Of a DNA stretch of 64,000 nucleotides, positions 56,591 through 64,000 are shown piece by piece. The stretch's first letter is position 1. Each line of letters starts with the position of its first letter. The position numbers were made by a program, and so were the translations under genes. The stretch is from assembly GCA_943788725.1 (NCBI GenBank), contig CALSRJ010000004.1:141176-205175 (forward strand), in the 5' to 3' direction. Source of the DNA: an uncultured Flavobacteriales bacterium (GTDB taxonomy: Bacteria > Bacteroidota > Bacteroidia > Flavobacteriales_G > Salibacteraceae). The notes under the pieces are model-generated. The model was not told where the DNA came from. It ran no database searches and saw nothing but the letters and a program-made list of their open reading frames with translations.

Positions 56591-56694
56591 TTACAATCCA
56601 GAGTAACCCTAAACGATTACTCACCTTCATTCACTTAGTCATAATCATCTATTGCATGATTGTAAGTTATCTAGATGATTATTCTGGAGTGTAA
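56591..56694 (+). other. Long stem-loop with 16-nt arms
   Basis: TTACAATCCAGAGTAA (56591-56606) pairs with TTATTCTGGAGTGTAA (56679-56694), with one A.G mismatch and one G.U pair. An inner stem TAATCATCTA/TAGATGATTA (56642-56651/56672-56681) overlaps the outer arm by 3 nt, and GATTGTAA at 56658-56665 can pair with the first 8 nt of the outer arm. The pairings therefore compete. This could be a folded RNA, a switch, or a MITE-like element with terminal repeats; no target duplication is seen. Confidence 0.45.
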
Positions 56695-56704
56695 TTGCGC
56701 CCCC

Positions 56705-56792
56705 TTATACGTTTAAATGTTGTTGCTAGGAACTGATTAGCACTGTTACTGGGTAAGCTGTATAACTGATGGCGCATGGGCGAAACGTATAA
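56705..56792 (+). other. Second stem-loop with 10-nt perfect arms
   Basis: TTATACGTTT (56705-56714) and AAACGTATAA (56783-56792) are exact reverse complements enclosing 68 nt, with flanking CC/GG extending the helix across a bulge. Inside, GCTA...TAGC can form a smaller hairpin. Two further hairpins follow: GTAG/CACCT with AGGTG/CTAC at 56842-56869, and TAAACC/GGTTTA at 56930-56948. Together these suggest a structured transcript of about 360 nt. Confidence 0.4.
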
Positions 56793-57265
56793 AGGAATCA
56801 CAGTTGCAGTTCTTACGCAGATTTTGTTTTACCTGATCCAAGTAGCTTCCACCTTTTATTAGGTGCTACAAGTATTCGGCAGTTCTCATGCTATACCGAC
56901 CACATGGGAATTAATGATAAGCTTAGTCTTAAACCACAACGGGGTTTAGAAGTTACAGCTCTTCTAATATTAGTCGTAAGAGATACCTTTAGGTGGCCTT
57001 TACACGGGTGTAATTCAGCCATTATTTTTCTTCTACCTTTTCTATATTGTGGTCAACTTATTTGATAACTCAAAGGGCATGTTATTCGCTTTAGCTAGGT
57101 TTCCCATTAAGATAAAAAAGCGCAATTCAATACCGAACTACAGTCAACACAACTAGAGGATTCAAAATTGTTGTTTGAGCACTTTTTCCTATTTTCAATT
57201 ACAGAAAATATAAAACGAATAATAGGCGTCCATTATAACACTCTCAATAACCAATCTAAGACATC

Positions 57266-57424
57266 ATGAAATTCAACAACGAAACATTAAGAGCTGCTGT
57301 AAAAGAGTGGCTTGGATATGAGACGTCTGTTTGGAAGAGGGTATTTCTTTCCAATCCTGAGAAGAAATACGGACACATCTCTGATTGGGACACCTCTGAA
57401 GTGAGATCTGTTTCAGATAGCTAA
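57266..57424 (+). pseudogene. DUF285 (BspA-like) surface protein remnant
   Basis: This 52-codon frame starts MKFNNETLRAAVKEWL and ends HISDWDTSEVRSVSDS before TAA. The stretch HISDWDTSEV is the opening of a DUF285 repeat, which is normally followed by many copies in surface proteins of over 200 residues. Here the frame stops inside the first repeat and no further repeats are found downstream, so it looks like a truncated gene start. It could still be expressed as a micro-protein. Confidence 0.55.
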
Positions 57425-57443
57425 AATCCGAATTTGATAAGGT

Positions 57444-58025
57444 ATGATAGAAAAATATATCTCAGCTGACCAACTGCATAAAGATCTCTTTTATGAAGAA
57501 TCAGATTCTTTCTATGATTCTTATGCTGATGCACAAGACCGTACAAGAGGAAAAAATCCTATGAATCTTGAATACCAAGAAAAAGTGAATGCCAAAAGAA
57601 AGGCTTTAGAGGTAAGTGCCCTTGATTCTTCTGGGCTTAAGGTAGATGACTCTTCTTGGCATCGATGTGTTGAAGAAATTGATGCGTTGAAAAAGGGCGA
57701 AAAAACAAAGTACACCGATCTGATCAATGACTTCCTTCAAGAAAATAAGAAAGAAAAAGGTGAATTTCAGAACTCAATAGAAGATACGATCATTAAAACT
57801 ATCGAGTTGAGAAATACCCTTGATGTCAGAGATCCGAGTACTTGGACAAAAACCATGATCAATAATAGCTATGCCTTAATGGAGGCATCAGACAGATGGG
57901 AGTTGGATCGTACAATGCCTTTTGATGAATTCAAAGAAAAACTCTTTTCAGACTCAGATTTCGCTGCTGCCAATGCGCCAAGAGCAGGTATGGAAAGAGA
58001 AGACTACAACCCTTGGAAAACATAA
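57444..58025 (+). CDS. Hypothetical soluble protein
   Basis: This 193-residue acidic, mostly helical protein has no motif I recognise. It lies 10 nt before the nucleotidase fusion gene, so the two are likely one operon and one functional unit. A C-terminal stretch (DSDFAAANAPRAGMEREDYN) looks conserved but is not assigned. Confidence 0.6.
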   Translation: MIEKYISADQLHKDLFYEESDSFYDSYADAQDRTRGKNPMNLEYQEKVNAKRKALEVSALDSSGLKVDDSSWHRCVEEIDALKKGEKTKYTDLINDFLQENKKEKGEFQNSIEDTIIKTIELRNTLDVRDPSTWTKTMINNSYALMEASDRWELDRTMPFDEFKEKLFSDSDFAAANAPRAGMEREDYNPWKT

Positions 58026-58035
58026 AGAATAGGAG

Positions 58036-58911
58036 ATGAAAAAAGTTGCGTTTTTTGGATTAACACCTGCAGCTGTGTTATTTGCCAAGGAAATAAAAAA
58101 GAACTACGAAGTTGAAACGTTCGGTTTTGATAATAATGTGAATTCGGTAGACTTAGCTAAAGATGAAATTGACCATGCTATCATAGGAAGTATTGATAAC
58201 AAGTCGTTCATTGAATCATATTCCGAATCCGCCCCTTTTGACACAGCATTCATTTTTGCTAAAGAAAACACAGCAGCTAATTTGCTGTGTTGCGAGGCAT
58301 TGATCGAATTAGGAGTAGAAAACATCTATTCTGTATACAAAAACGAATCACACAGAAATCTGTTGAACCGCATAGGCGTTCATACGGATTTCATGAACGA
58401 TCTTCTTCAGTACCGTGCTTGGGAATTAAAAGCTAAAAATGGAGGCAAGCCCATTCTTTACTTGGATATGGATGGTGTTTTAGCGGATTTGGGAAAAGGC
58501 GCAAAAGCGCATCCTGATGGTGATAAACCAGAATATAAAGCACATCCTGATGAGATTCCTGGTGTATTTAGAAACTTGCCACCCATCGAAGGCGCCATAG
58601 AAGCGGTAAACAAGCTTTTGGAAAGCAATAAATATGACATGTATATTCTCACCACGGCTCCTTGGGACAATCCAACAGCTTGGAGCGATAAACGTCATTG
58701 GATCGAGGATCACTTTGGGAAATCATTTGAAAAGAAAATGATCATTACGCATCGAAAAGATTTGCTGATTGGTGACTATTTGATTGATGACCGAACAGCA
58801 AGAGGTGCAAAAGACTTTACGGGGCTTCACCTGCATTTTGGCTTAGATTATGAGAAAAATAAGCTAAACAAATTTCCTATATGGAGCTCTATTTTAGAAC
58901 ACCTAATTTAA
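58036..58911 (+). CDS. TrkA-N-like domain fused to a 5'-(deoxy)nucleotidase-like HAD domain
   Basis: Residues 1-125 resemble an RCK_N/TrkA-N Rossmann domain: KKVAFFGLTPAAVLFAKEI, VETFGFDNN and NIYSVYKNESHRNLLNRIGV match the layout of the TrkA encoded at 41.6 kb. The glycine motif is degenerate (GLTPAA for GLGQFG), so nucleotide binding may be altered. Residues about 135-291 are a HAD phosphatase of the 5'(3')-deoxyribonucleotidase type: LYLDMDGVLADLGKGAKA, ILTTAPWDNPTAW, and THRKDLLIGDYLIDDR. The pairing suggests a nucleotide-sensing switch driving nucleotide hydrolysis. It is preceded by a good ribosome site (AGGAG) and overlaps the next gene by 4 nt in convergence. Confidence 0.7.
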   Translation: MKKVAFFGLTPAAVLFAKEIKKNYEVETFGFDNNVNSVDLAKDEIDHAIIGSIDNKSFIESYSESAPFDTAFIFAKENTAANLLCCEALIELGVENIYSVYKNESHRNLLNRIGVHTDFMNDLLQYRAWELKAKNGGKPILYLDMDGVLADLGKGAKAHPDGDKPEYKAHPDEIPGVFRNLPPIEGAIEAVNKLLESNKYDMYILTTAPWDNPTAWSDKRHWIEDHFGKSFEKKMIITHRKDLLIGDYLIDDRTARGAKDFTGLHLHFGLDYEKNKLNKFPIWSSILEHLI

Positions 58912-59258
58912 TCGAAAAAGAATGAGACAGGTTGGATAAATGACTCCGAAATATCAGCTATTTCAATTCCAACGTTGACATACTGCATAGTGTAGTCTTT
59001 TCCAGAAAGTTCAAAATCATCGAAATTTGATTCGACCATAAAGTTATCCGCCTCTTCAAGATACTCTGACAACCAATTCTTCACATCATCTTTAGCAGCC
59101 TGAATCACTTGTGTCAGTAGATCAGAATTGGAATCATCAGATATTGCAATACTCACATCACAACTAGTCTCTGTTTCCATATCAAACAACAAGTATTCCA
59201 CGCTTTCATTTGAATCGACATCATTTGGGTCAAACTTCAATCTAAAAGTTACATTCAT
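58908..59258 (-). CDS. Hypothetical acidic protein
   Basis: This 116-residue acidic protein (many Asp/Glu, for example SIAISDDSNSDLLTQVIQA) has no family I know. It converges on the nucleotidase fusion gene with a 4-nt overlap. An immunity or antitoxin role is conceivable in an island but nothing in the sequence shows it. Confidence 0.55.
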   Translation of the reverse strand: MNVTFRLKFDPNDVDSNESVEYLLFDMETETSCDVSIAISDDSNSDLLTQVIQAAKDDVKNWLSEYLEEADNFMVESNFDDFELSGKDYTMQYVNVGIEIADISESFIQPVSFFFD

Positions 59259-59308
59259 TTCTTTTTTCTCAGTAGAAGTACAAAAATTATTTGTTGTAGA
59301 ATTTAAAA

Positions 59309-60286
59309 TTAAGCGTTTTGCATGTCTCTGATGATTTTACCGTAGTTAGGATGAGATTTTTCGTTGACCGCTAAGTAAAAGCTTTTTATCAGGTTCAGAT
59401 CAGACCAAGCATTTACGATTCCCGTAATTTTCCGAGCCAACTCCTTTGCTAGAGGATAGGTGTTTGTTTTGATAAATTCATCTTCAAGTCTGCATGCTTT
59501 TAAAACCTCTTTTTGAACATCGATGAAGTTTGACCGAAATGTGTCACTGGCGGCAATTTCAAATAAACTTCTTGGGATTGAATCATTTTTATATCGGTTC
59601 AAACTAAATCCAATAGGCACTAAGTTTTCAGCGATATTACCAGGGCCACCAACACTTTTTGGGACAAAATGGTCGATATCAATTAAGTGACTTATGCTAT
59701 ATTTTTTATTGAAAAGAGAATATAGCTTTAGTCGCAGATCTCCAGGTATTTCAGGGTTTACTGCCGTAATACCTTTCAATCTGTAATCGGGTTCTTTCAA
59801 ATATTCAATGTCTTCCTTTCTCAATTTGAAAAAAATACTTGCCATGCCACGATTAATAGAGGCATCGTATCTTTCTAATGGGCCATTATATGGAATGGTT
59901 CTATCTAAGATTTTTTGATTGATATAGTATTCATGAAATCTCAGTTTATAATTTTCATCGGAAGACAATTTCTGACTGAATTCACGAATCTTCGAAAGCC
60001 AGTATTGGTCATCATTGAATCTCTTTGAAAATTCCAGCAATGCCTCTATTGATGTAAATGTTTTTACCTTACCACTTTCAATTACCTCGCCCATTGCATA
60101 AATCCCACCACTAGTCTCAGCTACATAAACAATATCGTTAGGTTTTATTTCCGCAGATGGAGGATTAAAAGCAGTCTTTCTGATTGTTAATTCGAAAAAG
60201 CCTTTGCGCCTGATGTTGTTTTTTCTTATCTGCCTTATAGAACTGCTTCTTTTAATCAGAAAATGACTGATTTCTTCCTTATTCAT
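59309..60286 (-). CDS. Candidate modification-dependent endonuclease (EVE-like plus HNH)
   Basis: This 325-residue protein seems to join two parts. Residues about 25-135 read like a PUA-superfamily EVE domain (IKPNDIVYVAETSGGIYAMG, EVIES, then YKLRFHEYYINQ), which in other proteins binds methylated or otherwise modified bases. Residues about 200-240 form an HNH/beta-beta-alpha-metal nuclease: ISHLIDIDHFVPKSVGG, ENLVP, and FSLNRYKND give the H...N...N pattern. EVE-HNH fusions are known modification-dependent restriction enzymes. If right, it would cut DNA carrying foreign base modifications. The EVE call is the weaker half. Confidence 0.65.
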   Translation of the reverse strand: MNKEEISHFLIKRSSSIRQIRKNNIRRKGFFELTIRKTAFNPPSAEIKPNDIVYVAETSGGIYAMGEVIESGKVKTFTSIEALLEFSKRFNDDQYWLSKIREFSQKLSSDENYKLRFHEYYINQKILDRTIPYNGPLERYDASINRGMASIFFKLRKEDIEYLKEPDYRLKGITAVNPEIPGDLRLKLYSLFNKKYSISHLIDIDHFVPKSVGGPGNIAENLVPIGFSLNRYKNDSIPRSLFEIAASDTFRSNFIDVQKEVLKACRLEDEFIKTNTYPLAKELARKITGIVNAWSDLNLIKSFYLAVNEKSHPNYGKIIRDMQNA

Positions 60287-60380
60287 TTTGGTAGGGTTAT
60301 TCAGTATGTAAAAATCACCTTGGTCTGGAGCAACATTTTAAAATGAATAGTTAATCACGGTTTAATGACGATCAAAAGAC

Positions 60381-61280
60381 TTATTCTACACTAGCATAAA
60401 GTTCTTGATAAGAGTTGAAGTTTCTTCGCAGAACACCCATTTCATCTACTGCAGACCAATTAATTATTGGTTCATCACGGAATTCATCAATGATCAATTT
60501 TACAATATGCTGGTACATGTAGTAGATGACTAATAACGAGAGTGATTCTTCTTGAGTTAAAGATAAAAACTGACCGTTTTCTTGGAATAAACCTAAGGTT
60601 ACTTTAGAGTGATCCTCTGCAACTTTGATTTTAAGGTCAACTAGGCTATCCCAATTGAATAAAAGTTTGAACTCCTTTTGTCCCATAGATGAATAAAATC
60701 CATCATGGGTAACAAGTAAATCCCATAATTCTGCATTTTCTGCCCACTGAACTTCTTCTGTGTAAAACCAACAAGCATTTCCATCAATAATGCACCCGTT
60801 TTCACGTAAGACTTCTGGAACAAAACTGAAATTAGGTAATAATTTATATGATTTGATTAGTTCATTTAAGATGCCAATGAACTCTTCATTTATGGTTAGA
60901 GATTGCATAGCATCAGATTCTTTGTTCGAATCTTGAATAATCGAACTCTCATTTCCTTGAATGGCATTTATCATGGCTAGTGCAGCTGTGATAGCACTGT
61001 CAGCATCCTCAAAGGTGGGGTTGCTTGCTAATCTAATCCCTTGAGAATAAGTCTCAAGCTCATCCGAAGAATTTACAGCCTTTTCAACAAAATCATTATC
61101 TCTACAGTAAAAGCCAATTTTCACTTTATTCTTACTCGTATTGAAAAAGATGTGGGTGCCCTTTTGCTCATTTACTGAAGGTAAATGAATATCCAGATAA
61201 TTGTCCTTATCTATTTTTTTGATAGTTGCATCTGAAAATACATCAATGATTCTATCAGCAATTTGTGTTTGTAAACTCAT
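60381..61280 (-). CDS. Hypothetical protein
   Basis: This 299-residue protein has no motif I recognise. The first 120 residues look like a compact alpha/beta domain (IADRIIDVFSDATIKKIDK, THIFFNTSKNKVKIGFYCRD), followed by an acidic linker and a Trp-rich C-terminal domain. It lies in the island between the EVE-HNH and DUF2779 genes, all minus strand, and is AT-rich like them. Confidence 0.55.
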   Translation of the reverse strand: MSLQTQIADRIIDVFSDATIKKIDKDNYLDIHLPSVNEQKGTHIFFNTSKNKVKIGFYCRDNDFVEKAVNSSDELETYSQGIRLASNPTFEDADSAITAALAMINAIQGNESSIIQDSNKESDAMQSLTINEEFIGILNELIKSYKLLPNFSFVPEVLRENGCIIDGNACWFYTEEVQWAENAELWDLLVTHDGFYSSMGQKEFKLLFNWDSLVDLKIKVAEDHSKVTLGLFQENGQFLSLTQEESLSLLVIYYMYQHIVKLIIDEFRDEPIINWSAVDEMGVLRRNFNSYQELYASVE

Positions 61281-61454
61281 GGCTTAATCCTAATTGTGAT
61301 TTTATTCTGATTATATATCAAAGTAAAAATAACTGTTTTAGAGTACATTAAAAGAATTTGTTTGGATTGCTTCATTTCTAATTGTCCAATAAAAAAAACA
61401 GTACTACGTATTTAGTAATGATTCCTGTGTTTCATTGTAACCGTCATCAACTCC

Positions 61455-61796
61455 TTATTTGATAGAGATTAATTTACTCTTACCTTTAACTAGCTCACCA
61501 TTTATTCTTTTGTACTTCGTTATTGAAGTATGTCCTGCCAATGGTCCTAGACTAAACTGTTCAAGTAATTCAACATGATTAGTAGAAATGTTCAAGAACC
61601 ATGCATGATAGGATTTTGACGTGTTGGCTTCAAAATTTTTGATTATGGTTATATCACGTCTTAACCGTTCTCTATTCCTGCTGTCTGTGTGTTTTACATA
61701 TTCAAATACTCCGACCGTCTTTAGGCTCGCGGGTTTTTCAATCTCTTGTAATTGATGAAGGATTGTTTCAAATTCTGCACTGACTGCGGGTTTCAT
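61455..61796 (-). CDS. Hypothetical small protein paired with the DUF2779 nuclease
   Basis: ATG 61796 lies 5 nt after the DUF2779 stop, so the two are co-transcribed and probably function together. The 113-residue product is basic (NRERLRRDITIIKNFEANTS) and ends ELVKGKSKLISIK. No family is recognised; a nucleic-acid-binding or accessory role would suit its charge but is a guess. Confidence 0.55.
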   Translation of the reverse strand: MKPAVSAEFETILHQLQEIEKPASLKTVGVFEYVKHTDSRNRERLRRDITIIKNFEANTSKSYHAWFLNISTNHVELLEQFSLGPLAGHTSITKYKRINGELVKGKSKLISIK

Positions 61797-61801
61797 ATAG
61801 T

Positions 61802-63790
61802 TCAAATTATATTTCTTTTAATAGTGTCCAGATGCTCCCAAACAAAAACCATTGCGAGTGTGTCAAGCTCACAATATTTCAGCAAGGAGAGTTCTAATAG
61901 CCTTCGTTCTTCCTGTTGCATGTCAGTATACTGTAACATGGCATAAGCCATCATTGCGGTACCGCCATTGCTGACAGTGTCATCTGCTTCACTCATGAAA
62001 CTCGATAGTTGTTCATCATCAAGCCCAGCAAACGGTTTAGGAAGTAAATGATAAGGATCTAAGCCATCTTTTAGATGTGGCATTAACCATTTATGGTTTT
62101 CTTCAAAGTTTAATGAAGTAACCCCGTTTTCGCCTATTTCCTTGCTGTACTTAGTTTGTATTGCATTATCCATTTTTATGATGGCAGGAAGCACAGCTTT
62201 GAGCGAAAGAGAGTGAGCAAAATGGGTGTTGTAATAACAGTCATTGATGAGCCTGTGTAAATCAATCATGCATCTTTCTCCTTCAATCTTGCCATTGCCA
62301 TCTGGGTCAAAGCTGGTAATTGATTCGATAAATTCAATCAGTTCTACTATATCACTTTCTTGTGACCTAAGCAATTGCCCTTTGATTTGATTGAGCACAG
62401 AGTTTTCATGATTGTGATACCTGAAGATACTACCATTATTATTGCTTAAGGCCGCTTTCAAGGCCCTCACAAAATCAAAGTTTGGAAAGGAGTGAGGCTC
62501 TGTTTGTAGCCATTGTGTAGCGTGCTCGACTTTTCCATCTGCATGAATAATATGATGAGAAAACTGAAAAGCAACCGTCTCATAAGGGCTCATTCCTTTT
62601 GTGAAAGGAAGGGCCATTGCGCAGGTTTCAAAGTCGATCATATTCAAAGGGAACACAATCTTTTGTTGGTATCCAGCAAACGCTTCTCGGTTAAATTCTG
62701 AACGCACGGTTCCGTTTTGAATGTCTTCGAGCTGCAATACTTGTCTGTCATGCCTGCTGTAAGCTGCGCCTTTATCCGAAGGATTGTTGAGGTGTGAAAT
62801 ATCCAAGTCTTTTGCAAGAAGCACTCCCTCTTCGGCCATCACTTTTTTAGCAAAACCAGAGTTATGGATGTCGTAAGTTTTAGGTAGCTCGAGATCTTCC
62901 TGTTTCACCCTGCCGTCATGTAACCAGCAGCGGTTATAGCCTGATAACTGAACTTCAGATTCGTGCTCGTCATCTTTAAGTCGGAACTCACAGTCTTTGC
63001 ACTTTCTGCCAATCAACGAATGCGTCTCAATATCTGCTACATAGTTTTCAGATAACATCTTCAGATTATCTAGGAAGTTCATTCCGTTGGAGTGAATAAA
63101 CTCGCCCTCTATAATTCGCAAAATAATCTCAGTAACATCTTTTTCAACCAGAAGTGCGTTCCCTAAGTCTGCAAAATTTAGCCCTTCCTCAATTTTGATA
63201 TTAGATCGCTGGTCGTCAGATTCTTGGGTGATCTTAAACTTCTGATGAATCCCGTCAATAGAAGCCTTGGCGTCTTTGTCAACCAACAGTAGATATGAAC
63301 TTGTTTTGAGTTTTGGGTAAGACAATTTTGCCACGTATGTCTGAAAGGCAATGTCCCATAAGTATGCCTCCCAAGAACTATCTAATTTCTTTTTGTTCTT
63401 ACTCAAAAACTCGCTTTCGATGCTTTCTGATGAGTGTGAAGACTTAGCTTTAACTTCAATAAGTTTGAGGTAATCACCCCTTTTCTGAACGATGTCTGTT
63501 CTAACATTTAGCGATCCGTTGAGGAAAGAAGCTTCAGAGATAATTGCGTCCGTTTGCCTCAGCAGTTCGTCCGTTTGTTGAGTAGCTAAGACTCGATTTC
63601 TAGCGTCAATCAATACACCATCGTCATACATCACCCTAGCCATGGCTTCTACTTGAAAGCCTCCATTGGCTAGTTGTTCTAGAAACGGATCATCAACCTT
63701 TTGATTTGGAAAAACCTCCTTGTCAGTATAGTAGAGCTTGGTGGGACATTCAAGCCCAAGCTTGAATTTTGATTTGGTTAGGTATTTCAT
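61802..63790 (-). CDS. DUF2779-type protein: Cas4/RecB-like nuclease fused to a DEDD-like domain
   Basis: From ATG 63790 the protein is 662 residues. The N-terminus (MKYLTKSKFKLGLECPTKLY) and VRTDIVQKRGDYLKLIEVKAKSS (D...ExK, near residue 105) match the Cas4/RecB PD-(D/E)XK core. A cysteine pair follows (KCKDCEF near 265). From about residue 390, FPLNMIDFETCAMALPF and FRYHNHENSVL carry the acidic and His pattern of a DEDD-type exonuclease fold, the part named DUF2779. Such a double-nuclease layout suits DNA processing or anti-phage defence. A small gene follows 5 nt downstream. Confidence 0.7.
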   Translation of the reverse strand: MKYLTKSKFKLGLECPTKLYYTDKEVFPNQKVDDPFLEQLANGGFQVEAMARVMYDDGVLIDARNRVLATQQTDELLRQTDAIISEASFLNGSLNVRTDIVQKRGDYLKLIEVKAKSSHSSESIESEFLSKNKKKLDSSWEAYLWDIAFQTYVAKLSYPKLKTSSYLLLVDKDAKASIDGIHQKFKITQESDDQRSNIKIEEGLNFADLGNALLVEKDVTEIILRIIEGEFIHSNGMNFLDNLKMLSENYVADIETHSLIGRKCKDCEFRLKDDEHESEVQLSGYNRCWLHDGRVKQEDLELPKTYDIHNSGFAKKVMAEEGVLLAKDLDISHLNNPSDKGAAYSRHDRQVLQLEDIQNGTVRSEFNREAFAGYQQKIVFPLNMIDFETCAMALPFTKGMSPYETVAFQFSHHIIHADGKVEHATQWLQTEPHSFPNFDFVRALKAALSNNNGSIFRYHNHENSVLNQIKGQLLRSQESDIVELIEFIESITSFDPDGNGKIEGERCMIDLHRLINDCYYNTHFAHSLSLKAVLPAIIKMDNAIQTKYSKEIGENGVTSLNFEENHKWLMPHLKDGLDPYHLLPKPFAGLDDEQLSSFMSEADDTVSNGGTAMMAYAMLQYTDMQQEERRLLELSLLKYCELDTLAMVFVWEHLDTIKRNII

Positions 63791-63909
63791 CAAAAGTTGT
63801 TCTTAAATGAGGTTTCAATTTATGCATTGGTTTTGATAAAGGGAAGCTCAATGACCTAATTGAGATTTCCCTGACGATTATTATTCTTCTATTTTACTAC
63901 ATGATGCCT

Positions 63910-63999
63910 CTACTTTCTGGCAGGGGCTTTTTGTGTTTTAGGGGAATAGTACGAAGAAATTGTTTGGGGTGAATCCTTCAGACCTTCGGCATATCCTCC
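63910..63999 (-). CDS. C-terminal tail of a gene running in from beyond the window
   Basis: From the right edge the minus-strand frame reads GYAEGLKDSPQTISSYYSPK and TQKAPARK before TAG at 63910-63912. The Lys/Pro/Ala-rich end looks like a real protein tail, but 30 codons are too few to name a family. About 120 nt of non-coding DNA separate it from the DUF2779 gene. Confidence 0.3.
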   Translation of the reverse strand, partial: GGYAEGLKDSPQTISSYYSPKTQKAPARK

Positions 64000-64000
64000 T

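Larger units (their letters stand above)
56286..57265. other. 980-nt AT-rich non-coding stretch with several hairpins
   Basis: No reading frame of more than a few dozen codons is supported on either strand. The stretch holds a 14-bp palindrome, an 18-bp direct repeat pair and four strong stem-loops between 56591 and 56948, described separately. Possible contents are a structured non-coding RNA, regulatory DNA for the island, or decayed mobile-element sequence. Confidence 0.6.

Noticed and set aside
56591..56694. MITE or insertion-sequence remnant with 16-nt terminal repeats.
   Set aside because: No target-site duplication flanks it, no transposase is nearby and no second copy is seen in the window; kept only as a structured element.
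61802..63790. Cas4 of a CRISPR-Cas system.
   Set aside because: No cas1, cas2 or repeat array is present, and the C-terminal DEDD-like half does not occur in Cas4.

Overview
The window looks like the chromosome of a marine-type Bacteroidota, most likely a member of Flavobacteriales related to Cryomorphaceae or Schleiferiaceae. The genus cannot be read from the sequence. The signs are type IX secretion (T9SS) C-terminal sorting domains on several secreted proteins, SprB-type repeats, promoters of the TTG-N19-TAnnTTTG kind, a sufBCDS cluster, a carotenoid end-group cluster, an ECF sigma/anti-sigma pair, and propionyl-CoA carboxylase with methylmalonyl-CoA epimerase. There is no rRNA, CRISPR array or recognisable insertion sequence.

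Layout. 1-2.0 kb is a polyprenyl-phosphate sugar cassette (GT2, PAP2 phosphatase, and a GT39 cut by the window edge). 2.1-8.7 kb holds a SprB-repeat surface protein, a ComM-like ATPase and a DsbD with a doubled N-terminal domain. 8.9-15.5 kb is a tetR-tolC-mfp-RND efflux operon with a clear inverted repeat at its promoter. 15.7-19.3 kb carries asnS, rpoN and a membrane protein. 19.7-22.9 kb is a carotenoid operon that reads best as end-group tailoring: 3,4-desaturase (CrtD-like), hydratase (CruF-like), hydroxylase CrtZ and a heterodimer-type lycopene cyclase. 23.5-25.8 kb is a TPR histidine kinase broken by an in-frame TAA. 26.7-33.2 kb is an iscA-sufB-(GT39)-sufC-sufD-sufS operon behind a 21-bp palindrome. 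33-39 kb has radA, a second GT2, pccB and another GT39-like protein. 39-41.5 kb is an operon of ECF sigma factor, anti-sigma factor and outer-membrane barrel in which the sigma gene is split by a TAG. 41.6-55.3 kb is mostly housekeeping and surface functions: TrkA, two tandem M43 proteases, EamA, an ArsC/Spx-like protein, a YbhN-like flippase, a thioesterase broken by a TAG, a cystathionine synthase/lyase, a UbiA prenyltransferase, methylmalonyl-CoA epimerase and a HAD hydrolase.

At 55.4 kb a tRNA with anticodon CAT marks the edge of a visibly AT-richer genomic island that runs off the right end. It begins with cis-acting DNA: three 11-bp iterons, palindromes, direct repeats and about 1 kb of non-coding, hairpin-rich sequence. 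It then encodes a small DNA-binding protein, a DUF285 gene remnant, a fusion of a TrkA-N-like domain to a 5'-deoxynucleotidase-like HAD domain, a candidate modification-dependent EVE-HNH restriction enzyme, several orphan proteins, and a DUF2779-type double-nuclease protein with a small downstream partner. This is the most likely place for an undescribed (probably defence-related) system.

Three otherwise intact chromosomal genes (sensor kinase, ECF sigma factor, hotdog thioesterase) each carry one in-frame stop codon with full homology on both sides. TAG and TAA both end ordinary genes here, so general recoding is unlikely. Recent inactivation or consensus errors are the simplest explanations. 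All functional calls come from reading motifs by eye; no database search was possible.
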